A DNA stretch of 64,000 nt from assembly GCA_903813345.2 (NCBI GenBank), contig CAIIXF020000001.1, forward strand, positions 35,557,366 through 35,621,365, in the 5' to 3' direction. The stretch is from Owenia fusiformis (lineage: Eukaryota > Annelida > Polychaeta > Sabellida > Oweniidae). Made by a program: the position numbers and the translations under genes. Positions 10,748 to 23,180 of the stretch are shown one piece after another (within the stretch, counting starts at the first letter, position 1; every line of letters begins with the position of its first letter). The notes beneath the pieces were generated by a model, which did not search any database, was not told the origin of the DNA, and was given only the letters and a program-made list of their open reading frames with translations.

Positions 10748-11640
10748 TGATCAGAATATGAATGTTTGCTTTTACATGTAGAATTTTGGAATAGAGTGGG
10801 GTAGATGTTACCATTAAAATGACAATCACGTCATTGATTGGGCCTGGGGACAAGGCACCAAGCCCAGGGCGATCACAAACCAGACAGTGGTCTTGATTCA
10901 AGCCCCAGCCATGTGATTCCACAACACTTGGGATCGAGAATGGCGGTCTGTTATGCAATTTATTAAGTTTTTATTGAAATATTCATCTGGTTCCTTGTCC
11001 AAGAGAATATGTTTTGATTGCAATGATTTAGATAAAGAAGACAATTTGATTTTCAGTGATGACTTAGATCTAAATGAAATGAGAAATAATCGCCATAGTT
11101 TTGCACACTGAAAATGGGTCGCTTTTGAATAATGAACATTCTGATCATTCTGATTCAACTAAAACAAATGCAGTACTAAAATAGTTGAAATGCCCATACA
11201 GGTCTTTTATGTACTTTGCTAGAGCATTTTTCTGATAGAACGTCAGGGATGTAATTTGTGTTCCAAAAAATAAATATTTTAAAAGCATATACAAAAATGT
11301 AGATACCTATTGTTATTCAACTGTACTTGGGAAGGACTGGAGAGATATTGCCTCTAGACCTGTAAACGATTTGACAGCCAGTTGGCGAGCATAAACCATT
11401 TCACATTTGCTCGTGTGAGGCATTACAATTGGTAAGCAATTAATTGTTAAAGCATCCTTTGAAACATAGGAACTCATTTTGGTACATACATACTTCATAC
11501 ATATGTATTTCATGCATGCATGTTGGATTATTCATAGGTGTCTGATAATGAAATAATGTAAATATAAATAATACAAATAACAAAGTGTTGGCTCAATTTA
11601 ATAATAAAAGGAGAAACAGTAAAGGTGCAAGAGCTGAGCT
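10748..11640. other. 3' flank of GT31 gene 1 and PAN gene upstream region
   Basis: No gene seen. An AATAAA lies near 11268-11273 and could end the GT31 transcript. The PAN-gene start codon is at 11641. No TATA box or other promoter signature stands out. Confidence 0.4.
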
Positions 11641-14600
11641 ATGTGGTTTACATCTTTGGTATTAACTGTTGTAGTCTTGCTCCATACATCTCTTGGTCAA
11701 GGTAAGTTGTTCCTTATACACAGCTATAACTAGAATAAAATTGTTTAGTGTTGCGTTCGGTGGCAGTTATTCGAGGCTGTTGCGTCATAAATTTGAAATA
11801 TCGAGAGGGTGATCAAATGGAGCTGAAACATATGTAGACATATAGGGATACAGGAATATGCCTGGTCTGCATGGTCCGATGTGAAGCCATCGATTCCAAG
11901 GCGTCTAATTTTTACAATGGGTCTTTTGATTTGGTAACTTTTGAACATAAAATATTTGACGTGGGTAAGCTTACTTGTCTCGCAATTCACTGGTGATCCA
12001 CTCGATTACGCTGGTTACCAAAACGAACCGTTTCGGTAACAAAATGTCGGAACGTCGAAGGTACGATTTTTCTTTTTTCTTTATTTCACGCGTTGTAGGC
12101 AGAATCCCCACGACGTTTTTTCTGACAAGATATATCAGTATCATATGTTTTAGAAAATGTACATGTTTGCGAAAAAATGCAGATCTTAACTGTTTTTCGA
12201 AAAACCGTTTATGTAACTTAAGTGAGGAAGTAAATCGACGATTCTGTTGTCTTTTGAACTATTTTTTCGCAAATATGTACAATTTCTTAAACATATGATA
12301 GCCTACTGATGATACACGTTTGTGTTAAGAAATGTCGTGGAAATTCTGCCTACAACCATGCTACAACGTGTAAAATAAGGAAACGAGAAAAATCGTACCT
12401 TCGATGTTCCGACATTTTGTTACCAAAACGGTTCGTTTTGGTAACCAGCGTAATCGAGTGGATCACCAGTGCAATTGTACCGTCAAACGTGAATGGGGCA
12501 ACTGTAACATTCAATTGAAAAACCTGCAACTTCAACAATATACGTCAGAGTGTACTTTTTCCAACAGAGTGTGGGACGTATGTCAGGGTGTCTGACCAGA
12601 AGTACGTCTGTCTGACCAATCCATATGAACTATATTACTGTGGGGCTGGACGCGCCATACCTTCCTGGTACAGCAATGGTCCTTCGAACCCGTGTGTATG
12701 TAGGGTTGTCCCGCTGCCGATATTACGCACCATTTGCCCATATCCCCCTGGCGAGGTACCAGAAACTACGGAACCAACAGCTCAACCTCCGTTCCTCGTA
12801 CCAGCCCTGGGAACAATAGGTGATTTAGGTAAGGATTTTCCTAAACTTCAACTAAGTGCCATCGATATTTCGATTTCTTGTCAAATTTGAATATGAAATT
12901 TATTCCAAGAGAAAATTATGGACAATGGATTATAACCCTTACCAATCATTTACCAACAAGAAATACGGTTTTGTGCCATGATACTATAGTATTCATTGAA
13001 ACGGTCAAAGCCGATAGCCCTGAATGAAGATTTTACGTACTAGTATATATATACAGGTTATTTGACTCGAGTCAAACACTTATATTGGCGTTATTTAATG
13101 AGAGGGATGGAATATGAGTTTTATTCCGAGGGAAAATATGATATTGGCCAAGGAAAACCTCATATTCCCGAGGGCGATAGTCCAAGTAGGCTAATATTTT
13201 CTTGAGTCAAGGAAAGAATTCATTATCCATCACGACCATCTAACCTAGCATTTATTGCATAATATTTTTTCTGAAACTTATTTATTTCAAACTTTTGTAT
13301 GTCATCAGCCTATTACCTAAACCCGATGATGGTGATACAAAATGATACAATTGATCATTTAAAAAACGAGAAATCCCATGAATAGTTCTGTTACGGGATC
13401 TGGTACGGGATTTTGGCTTCGGGATCAAATACGGGATCTAATACAAGGAAAGCATGTTATTATGGACTCAATTTTTATTTTTAGGATGTCCCGATCCGTT
13501 TTCCAGTTACAAAAATGTAAAGCGCCAACTGAGTACACGCCACAGCCTACCACTGACAGGGTACCTAGGCTTCCTCACCCCCGAGGACGAGTGTAAGTTC
13601 CACTGTCTCTCGGTGGGAACATGTGCCGCGGCGATGTACGACAGGGCCAAACAAGTATGTCTAGGATTCACCTCACAAGCAAAGCAAGACGAGAAGCGAT
13701 CAGACGTTTGCTGCGAGTACTGGGAAAAACAATGTTGTACCGCTGATTTTGAAATCCCTAAGGCTGGTTCTGGTGGGAGCCGTAAACCTGGAGGTGAATC
13801 AACGACTACTGTGTCATCTCAAGGAGCTCAGCTGCCTAATACACCCGGAGCACAAATCGCAGGAACGCCTGGAGCACAATTCCCTGGAACTCCAAGGGCG
13901 CAACTTCCAGGTACGCCAGGAGCCCAACTTCCAGGTACGCCAGGAGCACAATTTCAAGGTTCACCGAGAGCCAAGCAATCGGATACTTCGGGAGCAGCAC
14001 GTCTATTTCCTACAGGACCTCCACTAACAAGAACGAAACCTACTACAGGCGTTCAACCAAGAACAACCCCGCGTCCTGTTTTGGGTATAGCAGCATTCTC
14101 ATCAGGTATTAGTCATGGCCAAAGCTTCAATTTTTCTATATATGAAATTTTGGCGAGGCAGGCTGCCTCATGCCTGGCTGGCTACGGCCATGGCCGTAAA
14201 ATCTACTTAGAACAGCGTCAAAAACGGCTTCGAACGGCGTCAAAAAAATGTTATTCGTCAAAAATGATGGAGAACGATTTCAAACGGCGTAAAAAATGAG
14301 TTTTACTGCCGTCAAAACAGTGATATGGCTGGCCATCTGGACCAACGTATCGTCATACTTTTAACGCCGTAAAATCTACTTCTAACGCAGTAAAAACGAT
14401 TTTATACACCGTAAAGAATTACTTTTAACGCCACTTAAAATGATTTTGTACGCCGTCAAAACTGATTTTTTAATAAATTACGTCTGGACGGACGTAATAT
14501 TACGTCTGCATGGGCGTAATTAACGCCTACACAACCGTAAACAAGGCGTGCATACATAGGGTAGGTTGGCAAACCATATGTGACTGTCTATGTGACACGT

Positions 14601-15264
14601 AAATTACGTACGTCTTAGCTGGCTGCCAATCAAAACCAGCGTTATATACGTTACAGCGTTTTTGACGGCGTTAAAAGTAGATTTTACGGCGTTACAAGTA
14701 GATTTTACGGCGTTGAAAATATGACGATACATTGCTCCATATGGTCAGCCATATTAAAAATCAATTGGTGACGTTTTGTGAAACAAGAGTATGAGTTTGA
14801 CAGTATGTTGGAAGCTATTCAATAGCACATTTGTATATGATTTTTTGTAAACTGTGTTACTGTGGAACTTCCTAAACAGGCTATTAGATACTCAAACGGA
14901 CACTCTCACCTTTCAAATTGTATATTTGTTTCTTTCTTCTGCTACTGTATTTTGTCTTCATATATTACTACTTACTCCATACATACCGTCAAAAAAGATT
15001 TTCTAGCAATTACTTTATTTCAATTCAGGTCTCCTGCTACAAGGCTATTCCCAGAGTGGGGGGAGATTGTTCAACAACATTGCCCCTATGACGGGTGAAA
15101 TGTGCCTCGACGCCTGTAAAAACAGCATTGACTGTGAGGCCGTAGACTATCAGCAAACCTTCCAAGAGTGTTGGATACACGAGAAAACATCATGCACATC
15201 ACATGGTCCTTCCCAGGAAAAGTCCACTATACATTGGAAGCGGCTCATAACATTCTGTCCATAA
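11641..15264 (+). CDS. Secreted PAN/apple-domain protein with a collagen-like repeat
   Basis: Four exons fit together in phase: 11641-11701, 12568-12828, 13485-14105 and 15029-15264 (1179 nt, 392 aa). Exon 1 encodes a signal peptide (MWFTSLVLTVVVLLHTSLGQ) and ends in phase 1. Exon 2 is a Cys-rich segment (ECGTYVRVSD, ELYYCGAGRAIPSWY, CVCRV), followed by a Pro/Thr linker. Exon 3 has a PAN/apple-like block (PEDECKFHCLSVGTCAAAMY, then VCLGF and CCEYW), a GAQLPGTP-type repeat and a Pro/Thr-rich tail. Exon 4 is a second PAN/apple-like block (CLDACKNSIDCEAVDY, then ECWIHEKTSC). PAN domains bind proteins or sugars in secreted proteins. An alternative exon 3 donor at 14084 keeps the same phase. All junctions are GT-AG. 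The specific function is unknown. Confidence 0.75.
11988..12471. mobile_element. Palindromic MITE, CACTGG ends, 5-bp target duplication (long copy)
   Basis: 484 bp in intron 1 of the PAN gene. The left end CACTGGTGATCCACTCGATT is repeated in inverse at the right end, ending ACCAGTG. The inverted match continues for well over 100 bp, through GGTTACCAAAACG and a TAGGCAGAAT block. CAATT flanks both sides (11983-11987 and 12472-12476), a perfect 5-bp duplication. A short copy lies at 17783-17944. No transposase is encoded. CAC-starting ends plus 5-bp duplications fit Transib-type elements but do not prove it. Confidence 0.8.
12890..13215. repeat. Degenerate palindromic repeat in PAN intron 2
   Basis: Words such as 'tattccgagggaaaatat' and 'atattcccgaggg' face each other around 13120-13180, and related words (ttattccaagagaaaa) occur near 12900. 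No ends or target duplication were resolved. No coding content. Confidence 0.35.
13845..13990 (+). repeat. 24-bp coding minisatellite (GAQLPGTP)
   Basis: About six imperfect 24-bp units in exon 3 of the PAN gene encode an eight-residue unit G-A-Q-x-P-G-T-P with variants (IAGTPGAQ, FPGTPRAQ, FQGSPRAK). Two central units are nearly identical at DNA level, which suggests recent unit exchange. The Pro/Gly/Thr content suggests an extended, possibly O-glycosylated linker. Confidence 0.8.
14322..14757. mobile_element. Foldback MITE with repeated AACGCCGTAAAATCTACTT units
   Basis: Lies in PAN intron 3. The left end 'atatggctggccat' and the right end 'atggtcagccatat' are inverse; inside them both arms carry 'cgtatcgtcata', then several copies of TTTAACGCCGTAAAATC. 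Extra copies of the same unit spread left of the arm (14195-14290). No ORF. TA or TTAA duplications could not be fixed with confidence. Confidence 0.65.
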
Positions 15265-15874
15265 CATTTTTGTCATTTTCGCACATACCCTTGGGTTATA
15301 AAACGATGGCAAACAGTTTAGAATTGTCGAAGTAATATGTTTGTAATTGAAACTTCGAGCTTGTAGTACTTGTGTTAAGTACTTTAAAATCGGGACCAAG
15401 ATTTATAAGTGCGGTGACGTCTATAACAAATGGCAGGTGGTGACATTTTGCATGTTGGTGCCTTGTCTATAAATACGATTATCATTTTTGTTGGAAGAAT
15501 TTACACATTTTCCCCTCATTTTGGCACTTCGAATCTTTAATAACTCCACCAATTTATAACATATCGTGGATCTTTTGGAAGCTATCAAATTTGACATTGT
15601 GTTATGTTTGATATTGTATAATACTACATACACATACTACATACACATACACATACTACATACATACTGTATGTTGCCCTTTGAAATGAGGTTAATGGTA
15701 TAAATTATCATACCTCATTTCCAGAAATATTATTTCTTAGTATTTTGTTTTTTAGTATTTTTTAACCATAGTTTCGATATTTTTAAAGCTTAGAAAGTTT
15801 TTACAATTTCTGTTTCACTTTCTCAATGATTTCATGAATGTCATGTTATCCGGAATCAAAGGTGGAGTAAAGTA
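15265..15874. other. PAN gene 3' flank
   Basis: No gene. Contains a small 'acatactacatac' microsatellite at about 15628-15668. No clear AATAAA close to the stop was seen. Confidence 0.4.
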
Positions 15875-17077
15875 CAGCTAAACGTGTATACGTGTATATT
15901 AAATGTGAACACCTCCCAGTCTGAACACTTTTTCGGTCCCATATTTTCATCCCATTGACTCCCATGTTAAAAAAACTTGAAATGTGAACTCCTCCAAAGG
16001 AGTGGTATCGATATGGTGAACTTTTTGAACACACGTTTTTCTTAAACCAGTCATAAAAAAATCTAAAAATTTTACACATCGTCAATTTAATGGTCATCTT
16101 TTGAATGGTAATAATATAATTTGAAAAAAAAAAATTTTCATCTATATTGTTTTAAAAAACACATCAAACACTTGATTTGTTCTTGGTATCATGTTTCCAG
16201 AGTGAAATGAAACATCTTTCCGAACCTCATTGGAACAAAACGACATAAACACAACATGTTTAGGTCTCTCAATATTGTAATTGTACAAAGGAAATTTTGG
16301 TTGATTTTAAAAAGTATCTTGTTAATGAAATAAAAGGTTTATCTTGATTTTTATCTATTTTGGGGAGATTTTGTTTTACTTTTTGAATACTTTTTGTAAA
16401 ATCAACCAAAAATTCCTTTGTATATAATATTGAGAGGTCTAAAAAGATGTTGTATATGCTATTTTGTTCCAACAAGGTTCGTAAAGACATTTTTTTTCAT
16501 TCTCAAGAATTGGTAGAAAGGAGCAAAAACAATTGCACTAAAAATCAAAAAATGTTAACAAAAACAGTTATATAAAATATTTCTAAATAATTTTCGGATT
16601 AAATTGTTGTCAATCAGTCAACATTACATAACAGAATGTTTTCAATGATTGGTTTAAGAGAAAAGCATTGTTGAATTCAGTTCACCATATCGATACCTAT
16701 CCTTTGAACAGTGAAGTCATATTTGAAAAATAAACCTGTCTGGACAATTTTCATAAAATATCACACGTTTCATACAAAATTGCTCAAATATCTGAATATA
16801 TAAAAGTTAAACACTCAATGTCATGATATCAATTTTTTTTGAAAAAGAAATTGAATGGTCTCAATCATATTGGGATTTTTCAGCATGACTAATCAAATTA
16901 CCTAAATGCCATTAAGATATGTGGTCAAAGGAACTATAAATATTTATTAAGAATGTGTGTTCATATTTCTTCAAAATCCAGAATAGCGTGATTGCAAAAG
17001 CCTCAAAATGTGAACACCTCCTAATGTGAACGCTTTCAACCGGTCCCAATGGTGTTCGGATTAGACAGGTTTTACTG
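15875..17077. mobile_element. Non-autonomous pogo/Tc1-like element, TA target
   Basis: The left end TA-CAGCTAAACGTG and the right end GACAGGTTTTACTG-TA are inverse in their outer bases. Just inside, 'gtgaacacctcc' words occur at both ends (15905 and 17007). An internal hairpin (about 16265-16440) pairs 'ggtctctcaatattg' with 'aatattgagaggtc'. A truncated relative covers 25713-26335. No transposase frame survives. Such TACAG ends with TA targets are typical of pogo/Tigger-like families. Confidence 0.55.
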
Positions 17078-17782
17078 TATCTAAGTTGTCACGCAGTAAA
17101 GTAGAATAAAAAACAATGTTCTACCTCTAACCCCATATTCAAATTCTTGCCATTCATACATTGTATGTACTTTATATTGGCAAAGAACTACACAATAGAA
17201 CGCTTGTAATTTAATTCAATCTATTGTATTGAATTCGAATCAATATCGGGGATACAGCCACCACCAAGGCATTAGCTACACGAAACTATTTGCGAGGTGA
17301 AGACATGGAAGAAAATAACATTTACTTTATTCAGATTTCAAAATGGTACCCACATACCCATTAAGTAAAAAATAAAAATCGGGACATTCTTTAAAAATCG
17401 GGAGAAATCGGAATCGGGGTTTATTTTCTGAAAATTGGGAGAAAGTCTAGATGTCTAGAAAAAAATCGGGGTTCCTAAATAAGAATTCGAAAAAATCTGG
17501 GTTAAATCGACAATTCGAAAAAAACACCTGCAGAGTCTAGTTATAAACTACATAAGAAATCGAACGAATGATGAAGATCATTTTTGGGAATACCTATAAC
17601 AAGGCATGGCCTATGCTAACAATTCCCAACTATTGATGCACTAAGAATAACACTGAAACAAAGATTAGGAGAATTTCATATAGGACAGGGTTATTAACTC
17701 CAATGTGTAAATATCCAGTGATTAAACACCGAGCAGCTTGTATCAAGCTCATCACAAACTTTTTAGGTATGCCCACCAAATA

Positions 17783-17944
17783 CACTGGTGATCCACTCGA
17801 TTACGCTGATTACCGAAACGGTTCGTTTTGGTAACAAAATGTCGGAACATCGAAGGTACGATTTTTCGTTTTTCCTTATTTCACGCGTTTTGTTACCAAA
17901 ACGAACCGTTTTGGTAACCAGCGTAATCGAGCGGATCCCCAGTG
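17783..17944. mobile_element. Palindromic MITE, CACTGG ends, 5-bp target duplication (short copy)
   Basis: 162 bp with the same ends as 11988-12471, starting CACTGGTGATCCACTCGATT and ending in CCCCAGTG. It is flanked by AAATA on both sides (17778-17782 and 17945-17949). The inner part is mostly lost, leaving the two arms joined at 'tttcacgcgtt'. This copy confirms the element ends and the 5-bp duplication independently of the long copy. Confidence 0.8.
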
Positions 17945-18489
17945 AAATATGAAAAAAAACTTAGGCCTACATCACACAAAGCTTTAATGTTTGTAAGACA
18001 TTTCTAGGAAAAGTTTTGGAAATTTTCCTATTAGGTCAGACTGCAATTTCTACCATTTTGATGACAATGTGCTTTTTTCAGATGAACGTAACACAATCCA
18101 AATACGTTCTGCCTTAATAGAAAATGGTACGTTATCAAAAGTGTGAATGACTTTTTGGACCACCCTGTATATATCAAATATGTTCAAGTTGATTCTGGTT
18201 CTCTGGACTACTCTGGTAAAACACATTTAAAAAGTCAAAGATACACAGTTGATATTATTCACACAGTAAGTTGTCAAGTAGTACACGCTATATTCTTTTA
18301 AATGGAGGCCATTTAAAACTAATTATCACTGCTTAAATTTGTCCCGTGTGGGACATGGCAACCTGTACATTCACGTAGATGTAGTAAAAGACAGGTTTTT
18401 AGAAAACGTGTATCTAACCTCCCTATTGGAATGACCTTCTCGATTCACGTCGGACCAAATAGAGACAGAGGCCAAAAATAAGTTAACGA

Positions 18490-18690
18490 ATGCGATTGTC
18501 TAAATGCATGAATTACAGCTTCATTTAAAAATCAAATTCCAAATCGAGAGCATTTCTAAAAGCTAGACTATATTGTCTAAATTTGTGCCTAATGATAATC
18601 CGCAACATGACTTATACGTTAGTTTAAATCAATAAAACAAAAAACTCGTATCCATTTTGTTACATTGACGTTACTATGTAAGTGTCCCAT
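18490..18690. repeat. Fragment of the 39.8-41.4 kb foldback family
   Basis: Matches the right arm around 41110-41290 in order: 'caaattccaaatcga', 'gactatatt', 'tttgtgcc', 'ataatc', 'cttgactta'-like words, then 'ccattttgttacattgacgtt'. The match stops after 'gacgtt'. No second arm is nearby, so this is a single-arm remnant. Confidence 0.6.
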
Positions 18691-20390
18691 CCTTAATTGC
18701 CCACCCTGTACTCAAATGATCCGTCCTTTTGTCTGATTACAAATAAATCACGTTGCTGCATATACACACAGTGTATACAAGGTATGAATGCAGCTTACTA
18801 TATACATGATATATAACGAATGCACAAGGTATGTTTTATTGTGGGCCGAGACCATGAAGAGAACTAAATCGATAAAGTACTGGTCAGTATTCGATAAATT
18901 AAATCCTATTCAAACAATTCATTGATAAAGTACTTAGTGTGAACGTACATAGCTATGTAAAGTAAGTGAAGTATTCAAAGCACACAACACAGGACGTTGA
19001 TTTGCTCACTACGAGAGAGCTGTTCCAATATCACTGATTAGTTGATGCATATGGATATTACATTATTCCGTGCCATTAATGCCTTTGTATGTTGTATGGG
19101 ATCTTCACAGGTAACCCAGCCAGGTGTAACTCCAGGACTATTCCGAGCAAATGGTGTATTTTCAGGTACGAAGTCAGGTTAGTAACGAACTCCATCACAT
19201 TATTTACATAGTAAATTGTTTACACCCATACCTTCGCATTTTGAAATTATTTTCGATCAACAGAAGATGAATAACTTATGCCTTTTGCATTTTTAGACTT
19301 GTAAAGCAATACTAGTATTCATTCAAACATTTCTTCTTGATCCCTTTTAGGTCAGTCTGTACAGTACTTTGATGAAATTCCATGACCATGTGCCTTTTCA
19401 GATAACCATATCTCATTCCATACATGGTCTACATATTTCATTTTTGCACAATAGGTACATTAGTGTACCTACATTATTAATTGAGGGTTGATAATTCTTT
19501 AGAATGCATGAATAACTAGAATATTCAGTGGTCTACTTTTCAAAATTGCAAAAAGTCCAGTTGACATTATTGGCACAAAATACATCGTCGGCCACATGCT
19601 CAATCACGTCGTTCTGAATACAGGTACGAAGCTTGATGAAGCAAGATGGCAAAAAGACGATCGTAACAGTTGAAGTTGATAAAATAAGGTAAAAATGTGA
19701 CAGCTTATTTTCAAAGATGCGATAACCCATCAATCCATCTTGACAAGTCAAAATTGCCATGCAATAAAAAATATAATTTGAAATCCAAACTTACATTTTT
19801 TGTTACACATTTTCAAGTTTTATTTCGCTTCTTTGAAAGAGCTTTCTTTGTGGTTTGTATTTGGCTCTCTGGCCCGGTTGTCTGAAAGTCCATAATTTCC
19901 AATATTGTCTAGATACATATCCCTTAAAATTTGTATATTTCACATTTTGTATAATCTCATCCACTGATGTATGGCCTCTTGAAAATTCTCTTATTTTTAA
20001 CATGGGAAATTCTCACTTCAGCAAATCCACCTGTCATTTATTTATGTCCCGAACTGTAAACAATATGCTGTGTTACTTTTTATTGCATTTAATTGTACCT
20101 TACTATTTAATTGAAATTTTGTAATGTTTATTTTATTGAAGAAATGGTTCCTCCAATTGATAATTTTGTGCAAAAAATTTCACTGCAATTTCCACAGGAA
20201 AGTAGTACATCATAACAGACTGACGTCTAGTCAGTCTGTTGGATACATACTAGCCTCAGGGTGATCAATGGCCCAATATGTATGGTGTAGGCCAAAATCT
20301 AGGATGAAGAAGATAGCTTTCTCATCCAAGGCCAACATACATCATTGCCAAAATTTACAATTTAATTTTCAAGATCTACCTTAAGGTAAC

Positions 20391-21391
20391 GCTAAAGTTA
20401 ATCAAAAGTACAAAAACATGGCAGTCATATTTTTGATAAAGTCACAAGATTTTGTGTATCCGTTTTCCTTATATGTAAATGCACTGACTGACCAAAGAGA
20501 CACGTCAATGAAAACTTCACATTTAAACGCAATTTTTATAACTATGAATTGGATGTGCATGGGTCCTTAAAGTTAGCATGGAGACAGTGAAGTGATGATA
20601 ACTTTTCAAAGAGAAAATTTCAAGGAGTAGGATTGCAATGGAGACACATTTGTAGTTTTTCCACAAATCATCTTACCTTACCAAGGAACATCGAAGGAGC
20701 ATGAAAATGTGTGCTTCTTGCATTGTTAGAGTATAATAAAGCTTAGCTCAAACCATTGTGAATTCTAAATATTTCATGTCCACCATTTTGTTTGCTGGGA
20801 CTATTTTCTAGTCCAAAGTAATCCTAACTCATGTATCCATTGTTTATCATTTATAAAGCCTTAATCATGTATCTATCATGATAATTATACTGTTATAGAT
20901 AAAACATACTTGTGATAATCCATGCCACTTGGTGAAGTCACAAAACTTGTTTGAGGATTAATCAGGAAGTCTAGAAGTAGTTCCTGCAAGCAAAATGGTG
21001 GACATGAAATATTTATAAGAAACTATGGTTTGAGCTTTATCATACTCTAACAAAGCAAGAAGTGCACATTTCATGCTCCTTCGATGTTCCTTAATAAGGT
21101 AAGATGATTTGTGAAATTTTGGAGTCTTGCAAATGTGTGACTGTTGCAAGGCTACTCCTTGAAACTTTCAAAAATTAGCCTCACTTCACCTCCTCATGCT
21201 AGGTTTGGGGATCCATGCACCTCAAATTCATAGTTTTGAAAAATGCGTTTAAATGTGATGTTTTCTTTGACGTGTCTGTTTAGTCAGGAAATGTATGCAC
21301 GAGGAAAACATTATACAAAATCTTCTGACTTTATCAAAAAAATATGGCTGCCATCTTTTTGTACTTTTGATTAACTTTAATGTCACCTTAA
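20391..21391. mobile_element. Foldback element with TTAA ends
   Basis: Two arms of roughly 370 bp face each other around a loop near 20780-20980. The left begins TTAAGGTAACGCTAAAGTTA and the right ends TAACTTTAATGTCACCTTAA. Matching inner words include 'aatcaaaagtacaaaaa', 'atggcagtcatatttttgat' and 'gacacgtcaatgaaaac'. TTAA at both edges suggests a TTAA-targeting superfamily (piggyBac or Kolobok type). No ORF is inside, so it depended on another element. Confidence 0.65.
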
Positions 21392-22201
21392 TAAACTAAC
21401 GCTTTTCTTCATCCTAATATGTATCATCATGTATCATCAAATTGGAATGTTTACACGTAATCTGTACGATCAATATGATCGATGTGTTTAATGTCTATAC
21501 CATACCATCTGCTAGTACGTACAATCAATTTTGATAAAAGCATCCCTGCCTCTCGATATACTTTAACTGCTTGACCATTAACATTAACACTGGTCTCTGC
21601 TGAATGATATTACACGTCAATGGGCATGATAGTCCGGATAATAGTATATCAAAACTCCTTTGTCTTTAGACATACTCAAGATGGTCTTTATAACTCTGAT
21701 TCAAAAGAAGCCGCCCTCTTTTTAAGTGCGAAGTCAAAATTAAAAGTCAATGTTGGGAGTCTATGGTTCCCCCATTCAGATACTCATCACATCTTCTGCC
21801 TTCAACTTGAAAGAAGCTAATAGAAGGCCATGACTTTTCATAATGATGGTCTCCTATAATATTAGTATTTAGTCTTGGAGAGTGGGGAGTGAGGGTTTGA
21901 TTAAAAAGAAAAATGCCAAATATACTTTCAAGGTAGAATGTACACTGTGACTGTAACACTATTGTATTCAATAAAGACCTTATAAAAAGGTAGATTTATT
22001 TATCAATTTTCAGTTTACAGGCAACTGACACCCACGATACGGGTTTGACAAGATATAAAACTGTTTTTTAATTAAATTTGAATATTCATATAACCCAGGT
22101 TACTTATATTCTTTACCCCCTCTAACAAATTTTACATCGAGATATCAGCGCTCCTTGTCTGTAGACACCGGTTATTTTGAATTTGAATTCGTTATTATAT
22201 A
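21392..22201. other. Gene-free stretch
   Basis: No gene, no clear element. The short open frames have no recognisable domain. Confidence 0.4.
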
Positions 22202-23180
22202 CAGGGTGGTCAAAAAACGGCAACCCTAGTTTTTCCTAATATCTTTGTCATTCAAGAAATAACTCCCTGATATTTTACACATTTGTACATCATTCAATTT
22301 CCTACCAACCTACCATATTTCATGACCATCGGACTGATAGTCACAATATTACTGCATTTTAAGCAACATGCCCCAGATTGCCACTTTCAGGCTGTTTGAG
22401 CTGGTTTGTTATTCAAATGAACTCCATTTCCAGCTTGATGCACTGGTAAACTCTAACAATTATGTATTCTTGGGGAACCAAGCACTTGATGAAGTAGTGG
22501 AGAGGCACCTTCACACAGACAGATGCACAGTTTAGTGTGTTTTCAGAAGATAGGGTCCTTTACCTTTGATGATACCAACGGATATGCAATAACTGTCAAC
22601 ATCAAACTCTATTTTGTGATTCCCATGGAGTTCTTTGGGACTTTAGGTGAACCCAGGGGGGTTGATAGGCAGCAACAGTGGTTCCAACAAGACAGAACCA
22701 TACCCCATACACCCAATGATGCACAATAATGCCTTTTGGGACCACTTCAATGACCACATTATCAGCAGTACAACAGACAACAATGAATTGGCACCCCATA
22801 GCCCAGATATGGCCCCATTTAATATTTACCAGTGGGGATACCCCAGAGATAGAGTGTAGGTTAATAACACCAGAAAGACATTTGACCTCAAAGTAAATAT
22901 AATAATGTGTCGTTCAGGCCATAATTGCTGAGGAATACAGTTATGTCATTGACAGGTTTGGAAAATGTGTGCAGGTTTGCCTACAGCACGATATTGGAAA
23001 ATTGGGGCACCTTGTTTAAAGTGCTGTAACATTGCGACTATCAGTCCAATGTTCATGAAATAAAACAGTCTAGTATGAAATTGAATGATGTACATGTGTG
23101 TCAAATATCAGGGCAAAATTTCTAAAAATAACAAAGATATGAGGAAAAATTAGGGTTGTCGTTTTTTAACCACCAGGTGT
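22202..23180 (+). mobile_element. Decayed Tc1/mariner-type transposon with transposase remnants
   Basis: The left end TA-CAGGGTGGTCAAAAAACGG and a worn right end (cgttttttaaccacc) are inverted repeats. In between, two frames keep parts of an IS630/Tc1/mariner DDE transposase: GSFTFDDTNGYAITVNIKLY resembles the first-Asp block, WFQQDRTIPHTPNDA the FQQDGAxPH block, and LAPHSPDMAPFNIYQWG the WPxxSPDLxPxDFxLWG block. The blocks lie in different frames, so at least one frameshift separates them. The element is dead. Confidence 0.8.

Larger units (their letters stand above)
17078..20390. other. Gene-free stretch with scattered element fragments
   Basis: Holds the short CACTGG MITE (17783-17944), a solo right end of the CAGGGTGG family ending at 18166 ('ttggaccaccctg'), and a fragment of the 39.8-kb foldback family (18490-18690). 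A splice-like block at 19110-19166 was not convincing as an exon. No gene is supported. Confidence 0.5.

Noticed and set aside
10800-10945. Possible SINE on the minus strand downstream of GT31 gene 1
   Set aside because: A box B-like word and a 'ggtgccttgtcccc' stretch are suggestive, but no box A, tail or duplication was found.
19110-19166. Splice-flanked 57-base block that could be an exon
   Set aside because: Neither frame shows a recognisable domain and no neighbouring exon joins it in phase.
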